From NCBI RefSeq assembly GCF_954871325.1, contig NC_088776.1, positions 38,302,508 through 38,366,507 on the forward strand: DNA of 64,000 nt. The letters run 5' to 3'. Below are positions 23,694 through 35,100 of this stretch, piece after piece; position 1 is the stretch's first letter, and every line of letters starts with the position of its first letter. Below the pieces are notes generated by a model. It saw only the letters and a program-made list of their open reading frames with translations. It searched no databases and was not told where the DNA came from. Origin of the DNA: Gordionus sp. m RMFG-2023 (Eukaryota; Nematomorpha; Gordioida; Chordodea; Parachordodidae). Position numbers and translations under genes: made by a program.

Positions 23694-24640
23694 GTCACTC
23701 TTCTATGGAACATCTTCACTGAAATTCTATTTTAACATCTTTACAATATATTAATTTACCTATTTACTTTAAAAAAATTCAAAAAAGTTAAAAAATAACG
23801 ATTATGACAATTGTCACTCTTCTATGGTAAATTTCCACTGAAATTTTATTTTAACATCTTTATAATGTATATTTTTACCTATTTATTTTTAAAAAAATTC
23901 AAAAAAGTTAAAAAATAACGATTATGACAATTGTCACTCTTCTATGGTACATCTTCACTGAAATTTTATTTTAACATCTTTACAATATATATTTTTACCT
24001 ATTTACTTTAAAAAAATTCAAAAAAGTTAAAAAATAACGATGATGACAATCACTCTTCTATGGTACATCTTCACTGAAATTTTATTTTAACAACTTTACA
24101 ATATATATTTTTACCTATTTACTTTAAAAAAATTCAAAAAGGTTTACAAATAACGATTATGACAATTGTCACTTTTCTATGGTACATCTTCACTGAAATT
24201 TTATTTTAATATCTTAACAATATATATTTTTACCTATTTACTTAAAAAATTCAAAAAAGTTAAAAAATAACGATTATGACAATTGTCACTCTTCTATGGT
24301 ACGTCCTCACTGAAATTTTATTTTAACACATTTACAATATATATTTTTACCTATTTACTTTAAAAAAGTTCAAAAATAACGATTATGACAATTGTTATTT
24401 TTCTACGATGGTACATCTTCACTGAAATATTATTTTTACATCTTTACAACATATATTTCTACCTAAATAATTAAAAAAGTTCAAAAATAACGAATATGAC
24501 AATTGTCACTTTTCTATGGTACATATTCACTGAAATTTTAATTTAGCATGTACAATTTATTATTTTACCGTCGCTTTAAAAAAATTCAAAAAATATTACA
24601 AATAACGATAAGATAGATAAATGTCAATCACTATACTTTA
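23694..24640 (-). repeat. Satellite array, about 9 units, inverted (right arm of B)
   Basis: Reverse-complement units (AAAATAACGATTATGACAATTGTCACTCTTC) recur near 23694, 23815, 23935, 24048, 24168, 24285, 24390, 24507 and 24626. They face the array at 20911-22275. Confidence 0.88.
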
Positions 24641-25064
24641 GTTCATCTTCTATGATATCACAATTAGTCGGAAAAATTAGACTAATTAGCCACACTAACC
24701 CCGATTATACAGTTATGCAGGTTAAGTTCGGCTCGAAAATTTGATTACTCGACTAAAACGGGTCGACTTCTTTTAGTCGACTTAATTAGTTCTTTTAGTT
24801 AGTCGACTAAATTAGTCGTTTTAGTTGACTAAATTAGTCGTTTTAGTCGACTATATTAATCGTTTTAGTCGACAAAATTAGTCGTTTTAGTCGACTATAT
24901 TAGTCGTTTCTATTTTAGTTGCTAAAACTATTAGTTAGTTGTCTGTTAGTCGACTAAATTTAGTCGATTAACAACACTACTTTCTATTATAAGATCATCA
25001 AGGGCCTCTTTCCTTATCATTTTATTTGAAAATTTAACTTTTATACCAATCGTCGTGAGAGTAT

Positions 25065-25460
25065 CAGAGGCCTTCATGAGCCTTTATGATTTGAACAAAG
25101 CCGTCCAAGGCCCGCAGTAAAAAATTTTTTAGGCCCAGGTCCGACCCATATTTGATATTATAAAATTCCCAAGCTCATAATAAGTTTCACAATATTTCCC
25201 AACCAATATATAAAAATTTAATTTATTGATTTAATAAAAATAAGCAATATTTAAGTATATATAGGCAATCATTTTGTTTACATTATTGAAATTGATTATT
25301 ATTAGAAAAAACTGTAATATTTTAAGTTAGAAACTGTTTTAGATAAGATAAATTTAAAAAAAATTTTTAGGCCTCAGTCGATTAAAAAGATTTCAAAAAC
25401 CAGCCAAGGTCCGCTAGATAATAATGGGTCGTGGTCCAGCCCTGCTCATAAAGATCTTTA
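25065..25460 (-). mobile_element. 396 bp hAT-like MITE with 8 bp TSD
   Basis: It begins CAGAGGCCTTCATGAGCC and ends GCTCATAAAGATCTTTA, flanked by GAGAGTAT on both sides (25057-25064 and 25461-25468). Its AT-rich interior (AGGCAATCATTTTGTTTACA, ATTATTATTAGAAAAAACTG) is the reverse complement of DNA just downstream of the transposase remnant at 53690-55344. It is therefore a deletion derivative of that hAT. Confidence 0.85.
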
Positions 25461-25559
25461 GAGAGTATGCACGATGAAGGAGATGAAAAGGTATGAAATA
25501 AATCGAATGTATTTATTGGTTTTTGAAATCCCAGTTGCAGATAGTTTATTTATGTTAGA

Positions 25560-26480
25560 TAGGGATAACAGGGTCAGTACACAAAGGGTCCCAAACTAAT
25601 AATTACCTCTGTTCAATAGGATTAAGGCTTCCATTGGTCATTGAGAGCTCATTTAGCTTTAATTTGGAAGGAATTCCTGCAGAAGTTAAAGCTCGTTTAG
25701 TAGTTTACACTCAGAATGCCAAGAAAAACAATCTTTGCGAGATTGGCATGGAGACAATGTCTACCATTGGAGTCGGTGTATGTTCGGCATTGTTCGCATA
25801 AGTCAGTATCGTAAGGCTGCAGTTAAGTCCTAGGTATATTGTATGCTGATTTTTTTCTTCGAATAAAAGAAGGACTAAGTTCTTGGAGGGAATTGATTTA
25901 TAAAATTAGTAGCCATTGTCGCTTTAAATAAGATAATATCAATTCCTTAGCTCAATTTAAGGTTATCGACAGAACTTTCAACAAGAAAAGTTCCCTGGTT
26001 AACAGAGGGAAAATTAGATTTATAAGGTAGGTTTGATTGGTCTCGTATAATTGCTACTTCATCTAGATAATAGTTCGTTAGTTGGTAGTTAAATTAATCA
26101 TAATTGGCAGGAAAATCGCGAAGATAAAAATCCACTTTTTGCGAGGGCCGTTGGAGATCTTAGATCAACTCAATTTATCTGGTTTTGCGAGGAAGGCTTG
26201 CCCAATAAGTATCGTTGAAGGGGAAGCGTATTTTATATTCGTAAATTTTAAGTGTCGCTGAGATATTGAAGATGCCGGTAGAGCGTAGCATGTAAAAGAT
26301 TTTGGGGATGCTATAAAAAAATTAGGATAAAATACAATTGATAAGCTGGCAGTATGAGTAGAATTTCTTCAATTTGTGTCAGCGTTTTTAAGTTTCAAAT
26401 GGCAGAGCCATGGCCAACAATGGAGTGTGAGAGAGTTAATTAAGATTGACTTATTGGAAAATCGTGATGGAAGATGCGAT
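25560..26480 (-). mobile_element. LINE remnant (RPDGLT family)
   Basis: The minus strand carries RALTSAGIPSKLKLNELSMT, which matches the RAL-SAG-PS-LEP-GLS stretch before the RPDGLT motif. Upstream frames give YDTDLCEQCRTYTDSNGRHC, which fits the cysteine knuckle seen at 22604. Earlier parts (AFLAKPDKLS and others) are heavily mutated. It is old and broken in many places. Confidence 0.55.
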
Positions 26481-26768
26481 CCATGAGATTGGAATTGATG
26501 TGGCAATATTTAGTTCTGTATTTATGCATAGTTTTAAAGTTGCTGGATAACTTTGGAAATTTTGATTGTGATGTTTTTTTGATTAACCACTAATAAGAAA
26601 CAACACCTTTAAGCCCTTCTGTGGATGAGTATTAATTTCGAATTTTTTTTATAAAAGGGTGATATAGAAAAGGATTATTATATTATTATTCCAAATAGTA
26701 TTATATAATTATAAAACTATTATTGTTATATAACTATAAAATAACTGCTTAAATAAATTAACACTATA

Positions 26769-27750
26769 CAATGTTTTCCAATTGAACTGTTACCATTTTT
26801 GTTTTAGCAATAAATCTATCATTCTAAATATAATTAAATAAAAAAATTTTAGGTTGAGAGAGAGATAAATTATCATTTCCTGAAAATGATAATTAAATTC
26901 TATTTACAGGGTCTAAGGTTATGCTTATGCACATTCGAAGTTAGACAAACAAAATTTGAACTTTCCAACATGTAAAAATTCTTTTTCTAAATATATTTTA
27001 ATTAAACTTCACAATTCGACAAAAACATTTAATCATCAACATTTAAAATTAACTAGAGTCAAACTAGCAATATATTGATTGCAACTTGTTTTTTTATTGA
27101 AACTGCCAAACTGCGATGTTCGGTGTTTGTTACTGTGAATAGCTTTTCATCTCTGAACCATATGAAATGAACTAACCTCTGAGGGTATTTTTGTAGATGT
27201 TGTTTGGTACGTTCCAGATGGGCAATCTTATTCTCATCGGTTAGGCCCTGGGTTTATCTTTTTTTAAACATTTTCACTGCAGTTCTTTGTGGATAACCGA
27301 TTCACTAATTTCAATGACAAATCGCTCTCTGGGTGTCAGGTCCTTGGCTCAACACGAGTGTTTTAACAGAATCAACATTTTCCAAAATACGAGCTGCGCA
27401 TGGCCTACCACCATACCGATTTTTATTTAAAGCTGCTATATACCAGTTTCTGTTAAGAAATTTCTTCAAAAACATTTGACTTTAATGTTTTATTTCTTTT
27501 AAAATTTTAATTAAATTCAAGTCATCTTTAAATAAAAAATAAAATAATAAATGAATTTTTACATGTTGGAAAGTTCGAATTTTGTTCGTCCAACTTTTAA
27601 TGTGCATATCTTTGAACCGATAAAATTTGATAAAATTTGCAAAAAACATTAATAATTTCTCCCTTTTAATTTATAAAATTTTATTGAATTATTTTTAAAA
27701 TTGACAGATTTATTGATAAAACAAAAAGGTAATTCAATTGGAACACAGTG
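26769..27750 (-). mobile_element. Tc1/mariner-type element, internally deleted
   Basis: It is flanked by TA (26767-26768 and 27751-27752) and begins CAATGTTTTCCAATTGAA / CACTGTGTTCCAATTGAA. The terminal inverted repeats extend about 240 bp, with a second conserved block TTCGAACTTTCCAACATGTA. The central 330 bp on the minus strand reads NRYGGRPCAARILENVDSV, then KMFKKR, LTDENKIAHLERTKQHLQKY and FIWFRDEKLFTVTNTEHRS. This is the helix-turn-helix to first-Asp region of a Tc1/mariner transposase (the D of DEK is the first catalytic Asp). The second half with the other acidic residues is missing. Confidence 0.8.
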
Positions 27751-27752
27751 TA

Positions 27753-28991
27753 TATAACAGTCTTATATTATTCTATTTTGAATCAGGCATAAATTTTCTT
27801 CAAAATTTTATAAGATCAGCAATCCAGATAAAAACCACGTTTCGATTGAATCTATAAAATCATGAAAGATTATTATTATCCTTTAATAGTGTTTCAATAT
27901 CGCTATAATGAGTAGATAGTAAATCGGCTATAATATCAAAAGATGTTTCAAAACTTACATCATTACTTTGGGTATTATTATAAATAACGTTTTACAAAAG
28001 GATTAACGAAATCTGCAAAAATTTTAAGGTTTAGTTAGTAAATTTCACCCGCCGAAACCTGATTTAAAATATTTTATGGGATTATTACCCTGAGAAATCC
28101 TTACTTTCCAAATTTGCCATTTTATCCCTTTCAGTATAGTTCAGGGTCATGATTGACTTAAATCAATCTAGAAATTTTACTAGATAGACTAGAAATCTCG
28201 AACTCAGCATAATTGGTAGCTTATACATTGAGGAATATATCTTATAAATTCCATAAAATTTTAAAGGAAACTTAATACCAAAATAGAAATTGATAAAAAG
28301 GGTGTTTTTTATATTAACATCAATAATTGTGTAGCCCCTTCTTCGCTAATATAAACATATGGTAGGTATTATATATTTTTGATAAAATTTGAGATTAGCT
28401 ATAAAGATGAAAAAATCATAGTTTGCCATTTTTACCCCATCTGTAGTATAACGGTCTCTCCTGATACTTAATTGTGAGATCTGCAGAAGTCATAATTTTA
28501 CCCTCGCCCCCATATTTTATTTTCCTCTCATTTTCAAGTCCCGCTCGGATTATTTTTATTCAGCCTGGCTCAAATTTTTATGAGCTATGCCTGGATCTTT
28601 AAAAAGAATACTTGAAGGTCCCGCCCGTATTTTTAAAATTTCAGAATTTTGTAAAAAAAAGTTAGGCCAGCCCCTGGTTTATAATTTATAAAACCGGGTC
28701 CGGATTATAAAATTATTTTATTTTTCGGCCCGCTACTGAGCCAGGTTCATTCTCGTATCTAGGTCTCTGAGTTTTTACCCTATAAGATTTGGATAGCTTG
28801 ACAAACTTTAGATGATCAAGGAAAAAATTAAATTTGAAATTTCTCTTTTACGTTTCAAAAAAAATAAATAATAAATTATGATGTATGATGTATGATAGTT
28901 ACGACATCTCGGCGTCAATTCATAATATCAAAACTAGCTTTTATCATTAATAAAAAATAATAATGCTTTGATCTTTAATTAATGTTTGTTA
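27753..28991. other. Region upstream of the cadherin gene
   Basis: AT-rich DNA with no recognised coding exon. It contains a fragment of the CAGAGACC MITE group at about 28550-28769 (GGTCCCGCCC ... CCGGGTCC ... CTAGGTCTCTG). The cadherin promoter must lie here or just after, but no element in it can be named with confidence. Confidence 0.4.
28550..28769. mobile_element. CAGAGACC-group MITE fragment
   Basis: It has GGCCAGCCCC and ACCGGGTCCGG blocks and the right end TCTAGGTCTCTG, as in the other copies. The left end was not found. Confidence 0.4.
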
Positions 28992-29132
28992 ATGAATACA
29001 ATTTTAAAAATACTCTCTTGTTTTATTACATTATGGACATTATCTCATGAAGTTATATTTATTCAGAGGTTTTTTCATGTTTCGATTAGGGAGGATTTAA
29101 TATATCCTCGAACAAAACTCGTAAAACTACAA
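28992..29132 (+). CDS. Cadherin exon 1: signal peptide and start of EC1
   Basis: 47 codons, phase 0. MNTILKILSCFITLWTLS forms a signal peptide. FFHVSIREDLIYPRTKLVKL then fits the first strand of an EC repeat (V-V-ED-P-GT-V-L). The donor is CTACAA|GTAATA. The last part of the exon and its donor are repeated 109 bp downstream (29199-29275) as a decayed copy. Confidence 0.6.
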
Positions 29133-32100
29133 GTAATAACTACTAATAGATATACATGTGGTTTTGATAAATATTTTTTAAAAAAATAAAATATCCTTGG
29201 AGGATTTAATATATCCTCGAACAAAGCTCATAAAACTATAAGTAATAATAGAAACATGCAGTTTTGATAAATATTTTAATATATATATATATACATATAC
29301 TAATAATAACCTTTATACTAAAATAGGACAAAAGGTATTTATTTAAATTTATAACCAAAAAGAATGTAGTATACTTTTAAGTATGATAATTGAATCATTT
29401 TAGAATTTTTAAATAAAATCAGCAAACTACTCATTTATACTCTATATAGCTTTTCCTAATCGCACAGTCTCCTCTTTCAAACAAACACATAGACCTTTTG
29501 ACCTTTTATAATTTTATAGTATCTATTTTCAATATTAATTATTTCTGGATGAGCACTATGTTTGAATAGAGTCAGGGTTTTTTAAAAAGTTTTTGCTTTT
29601 TTTACCAATTTTAAAGCTGTTTTTGGGGCTTGTCATACATTAATCCGATGTGTTCATATAAATGATTCGAGATTCCAGAGAAAATAATGATTATGTGACT
29701 TATGTTTTCTATTATTTAAAATAATTAATAATTACAAAGAAAAAAATCTGAAAATTGTTTTTTAATGATAAAGATCAAAAAAAAATTAAGCTTGAAAATA
29801 GAAGATGTCCGTTTGAAAATACTTCATCCAATCTATGAGATTGTTTTAATCGATAATCACGGCCAATTGTTTATAAGTCCATCCTACAATTTAAATAAAA
29901 GAAGGATCATTGAAGAGGATATTGTCATTCAAGCCAGAACAAGTAAATACATTATTTTTTTTTAAATATTAGATCAAGTAAATACATTATTTTTTTTTAA
30001 ATATTAGATTTCTAAAATATATAAGCCTTATTGCTTAAAACTTGTTTTAGTGTTAACCTTAAATAATTACATGTTATATAAAATAAATACCCGATCGTAA
30101 ATTATAAACCTAGACTAGGCTTATTCAAAGACGAATGTAAATCATATAGGGCGAATAATAAAATTTATTTGTATTTGTTGTAATCGAATTATTCTTTTTT
30201 AAATTAATATTATACTATAATATATTGATGAATTTTAAAAAACAATAATTATGACAAGTTAAACAAGTCATATTAATATAGTATATAGATGGTCAGTAAC
30301 AGTATTAGTTCATCCTTTCTTTAATATTACACTTAGTCTCTGACATAAATGTATATAATATAAATCTTTTAGTAAATACTAAATAGTATCTAATTTATTT
30401 ATTCATTCAAAATCAATCAGTTTAAGTAAATTATCCCGAGGAAAATATAGAATAAACATTTTAATGTGTTACTGACGCTATTCAAATATTTTATAAATTT
30501 AATAGTTAGTTTTTGATAAAAAAAAGTAAAATAATATTAATGTTTCAATATTATATTCCCCTAACATTAGCAAATTTACACTTTTTTAAATATTATATTT
30601 GTTTATTAATAGAATTTTTTTTCTCAAAGTTATATTTTGTTGATTTGTTGTAAAATAGACGATTTTGTCTATAAATTTCTTAAATTAAAATTATATTTCA
30701 TACCCTAACCCTATTATATGGGTTGATTTTATATAAACGTCTTAATTTATTCCCGTGTATTATTTGGTAAACTAAAATTTTTTTTTTATTTTAGCCCAGT
30801 TTTAGATATGCTTTTTGGAGTCTAATTGCCCTATTGAGTTTTATTGTTATTGAATGATGTTTTATTTTGGTTAATTTTCCAATTTTTAAATCACTGTTAT
30901 AAGTTGATATTTTGTGCCTTTCTAAATAAAAAAAAGAAATATATTTAATTAATAAATATATCAAACTTGAAACATAAATTAATTTAAAGTTTTCTTTATT
31001 CATAACTATTAATTATACCTTAATAAATTATAAAAAACATTATAAAATTTAAATAAAAGAGCTAAAAGACAAAGAAAAAATAAAAGAAAAGGGTTAAAAC
31101 GAAAAATACATTAATAAAATACTTCCCAAAAATTAGAAAATGGTATAATATTCACAGAATCTCAATTATATATCTTTTCTTAAATAATCATTTACATAGT
31201 CTGTTAAATTAAATAATCTCGAAATAATTTGAACAAGCCATTTCTTTTTTGTTTAAAAGTATATCTGAAACAATTTGAATAAGACATTTCTTGTTTAACT
31301 GAATATTACAACAATCACGACCTTTACAAAAAGCATAATTTTGTTAGAACATTAAAAGAATAAATATGCGTAAAATTTCCTTTGAATTTGCAAAATTTAT
31401 AAGATATATATATGGAAGTGGGAGAGGTGTAGGGTTGGGCGTTATCATCCTCTCACATTATCTAGCGTTATTTATTTTCACCTTAGATTTTAAGGATAGT
31501 TGGAGAACGGGTTTTTAAAATTCTCTTTTTCATTGTTTTTCACAAAACATTACATACTTAGACTCGAATCATCTCTCTAAAACTCCCGATTCCTAAATAA
31601 CCGTCAGATTTTTTAAGAATATCCTATAAGTCACTATCTCATTTTACCTCTTTCAATTTAAAATTATCTTACACCTCTCTAAAAATGGGGTATCATGAGA
31701 CATATCTAAGCTAGATAACTATATCTTTCAAAACTTTATATTCTAGACATGATATTTTTTTAAATTGTAATTTCAGTATTATATCAAAATATTATAACTA
31801 TTTTAGATAATCAAATACTGCAATAAGATATTTGTTAATCAAAATTGTTACTCATAAAATATTATCACAACTCAGTATCAGTCATGCCAATAATTATATG
31901 ATAATATAGTCACATTTGGCTTAACATAAATAAAAAAACTCACTAAGGAAATAACCTTATTCAAATATTAATAGCGATTAACAAGTAACAACCCTTTTGC
32001 AAAATAGGAAAGGAATGGGAAATTTATTCTTATTTGTAGACTCCATAAATTAAGTTATTATGTTATAGGAAAGAAAAAAACATGAGTGATAGAATGAAAA

Positions 32101-35100
32101 AATTAATCTGTCAAATAATTTATATATTATATACTTTTATAACATATATTTTGGCTTTTTATTATCCTTTTATCTTAGTTTTTATTAGCCATTTTATAAA
32201 TAAAATAATTTTAGGAATTTTCGTAAATAAGTTTTATATTTTGCTTCAAATTTTTTTTGGATAGTTTTAAAGGCTTGGTCAGATTTAAAAAAATATATTT
32301 TTTAATTTTGCTTTCACTATTCTTATTGATCACATCTTGATAAAGTTTTTTTTTCGAATAATTTATAGCCAGCTTAAAAAATAAATAAACACCTAACATA
32401 CAAAAAAAAGTCAAAAAATATATATTAAATATTTTGGTAATTTTCTAAAACACATTGACAATTATTTTACACCCTCCTTTTGACCTGATATCAATGTTAG
32501 CCATTTTTTTGTTTGTTATTAACCTTTTTGTTTTAATTGTTAGTGTCTACCAAACTGATTAGATTTATTAGGAACTAAACATTAGTAAAACTTTTTGAAT
32601 AAATACTTAGAGTTTTTAATTGTTAGGTAGACCAAATTTTTCCCAGCAACTTTTTTCTTTACATTGTACTTATTATAGCACTCCATCAATTAAACATTAA
32701 AATCTGGCATAGATTTTTAGAATTACTGCTTCCAATTTTTCAGCCAACTTTAACAGAGATGATATAAAATATTATATATTTTAAAAATAAACACGAGGAA
32801 ATCAAATATATACTTAATCAGAATTTCTAACATATGGAACCCAGCCAAATGCCGGGGTAATAAGGGATGCATAAAGTCCAAAAAAATATTCCCCCCCCCC
32901 CCGATTAATTCCAGTTATGCCAAAATATTAAAGAGAATTAGATATTTCTTCATGTGAGGAAGAATCTATGGTATAAACCTGCCTATGTAGATAGATCTGT
33001 ACAGGAGATAGTAAAATTTATAGGCATAGCCGGGGGAGGGGGAATTTGGCCTGTTTTACAATATAATATAAAATCGCCCCTTACACATCCCTCTTAACTC
33101 TCCCCAAAAAATGTATAAATATATCACGATATAAACAATAATTTTGAAAGTAAAATAAACAAATTTTAATAATTTTCTAAAAAAACGAATATAATTCAAA
33201 ATAAGACAAGAGCCAAAATTATTTTTATAAAAATATAACATAGATAAAGGCCTATATGTGAACTTAAAAACCTCCAATAAAATTTATAGCAAAAACTCAC
33301 CTAATAGTACCCCCTCTCCTAGGCAATATATTGGCTACGCCTTAGGTAGCATTTATAATAAGTTTAGAAAAAATAGAAATTTTACCAATCGTTAAATTGC
33401 AAATTATATAAATTATACACATCATTAAGCTTCAAATTAGTTAGGAATTCTAATTATAAAGATATAAATATTGATTTATTAATTAAACAATGCTCCAATT
33501 ATTGCTCAAAATTAGAGGTTTTTATAAATAAGATTTTCTTTAATATTATTTTAAAAACCATACTAATCATTCAAGTCACAAAAAGCGGAAATGAGCTCTC
33601 GCGAGAAGAACAAATAACGTATATTTTTAAAATTATTGTGATATACTTCTTTTTTAAAAATATGGTTATTCGGAGGGAGAAGGGAGTGTTGGGGGTAGAT
33701 TTATATTAACTTTAAATTACTATATTTATGAACCCTGGTTACCCCACTGCATATATTAAATCCTAAAATCCGATATTTATTTTACCAAATAAAAAAAAAA
33801 AATTTTTTTATTAAAAATCTAACAATTTAAATAGAAATTTGCTTATTTTTTAAATAAATTTTAAATTGTGAGATTTCTAATTATTTTTTTAGATAATAAT
33901 GTAAACATATACACTACTTATTTCCAATATTTTTAACATAATATAAGATTAAATAGAGAATTCATATTACTATTTAATTCGTTTTCGAATAGGCCTAATT
34001 TTAACGTTTTTATTATTCCTACTAATGGCGCTATAGCTGTAACTTACCTGTAGTTTTAAACTATCACGAGCGAACTTTTACAGATGGGCCTCAAATTTTG
34101 GAGAGCCCTTAAATGGCTGTACCTTAGCATATATCCTATATATAATTAGATATTAAGAGTATATTGTGATTTAATTTTATAACTATTGAATTTTTTTAAG
34201 GTATATGTAAAATAGGATTCAGGCAATTTTTTACATGTTTAGTTAATTTTTTAATGATTTTTTAAATAATCAATCATCTTAGAAAGAGGATATGTAGAAT
34301 ACGTCTCAGTTTCAATATCCGCTTTGTCGAGGAATGGAACTAAGTTATCATACTTGGAGAAAATGAATTGTGGATTGAAAAGAAGCCACGTAATTTATAT
34401 TAAACCAAAAATAATCAAACATAGAGCCACTCATTCTAAAGCACATAAAGTTGGAGCAAAGAATGGTATTGTTTTAAAGATTCCAAAGTCAGGAGCGGAC
34501 CAGGTGTACAATCCACTGACTCCTATTATGGGCAAGCAGACTTACACTGGAAGTGTTGAGGAAAATTCAATAACTTGTTTCATGAATGTATATATAATAA
34601 TATATGTTGTGTATATATTTAAAATCTAGTAAAAGTCATAGATCCGATTCAACAGTCCACTACTATAAGGTCTAGGAGGGAAGTGGCCTTAACCGATTGG
34701 ATTAATATTTTTAAGGCCCGCACATAGCCCCACTTTTAATTTAAACCAATTCGGAACCGTATTCACAATATATACGAATATTTTAGATAGATGAGAAGAT
34801 ATATATATTTGAAATATTTTATGTTATAAACTAGGGTTTAATTTTAAAAAAATATAATATAATTGCATACCAGTGACAAAACTTCCATAGAAGCAAAAGA
34901 AGCATTGCTTCCCTTGAAATTTTTCCTACATAATTCTTAAATAAACTTAATATAATCTTTATAATATGTTAAAATAAACTACTCTGACTTCGTTTAAAAT
35001 ATAAATATTATTTTTACTACTTTAAGGAGAATTACTATTATTTTTACTACGTTAAAAAATACTATTATATTTACTATGATGAAAAAAATATACGTGAGGG

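Larger units (their letters stand above)
20676..24979. mobile_element. Giant palindromic hAT-like element B (8 bp TSD)
   Basis: It starts TAGTGTTGTTAATTAGTCGA and ends TCGATTAACAACACTA, flanked by CTTTCTAT on both sides (20668-20675 and 24980-24987). Just inside each end are clusters of AGTCGACTAAAAC motifs (20690-20890 and 24660-24970). Further in are satellite arrays of the same ~119 bp unit as element A, oriented head to head (20911-22275 and 23694-24640). The centre holds a copy of element-D-type DNA carrying a LINE end. No transposase is present, so it must be moved in trans. The same build as A shows that the arrays belong to the element. Confidence 0.88.

Noticed and set aside
32082-32414. 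Hydrophobic open frames in the first long cadherin intron
   Set aside because: Extreme AT bias alone produces Ile/Phe/Leu/Tyr/Lys-rich frames. No domain, splice context or conservation signal was seen.
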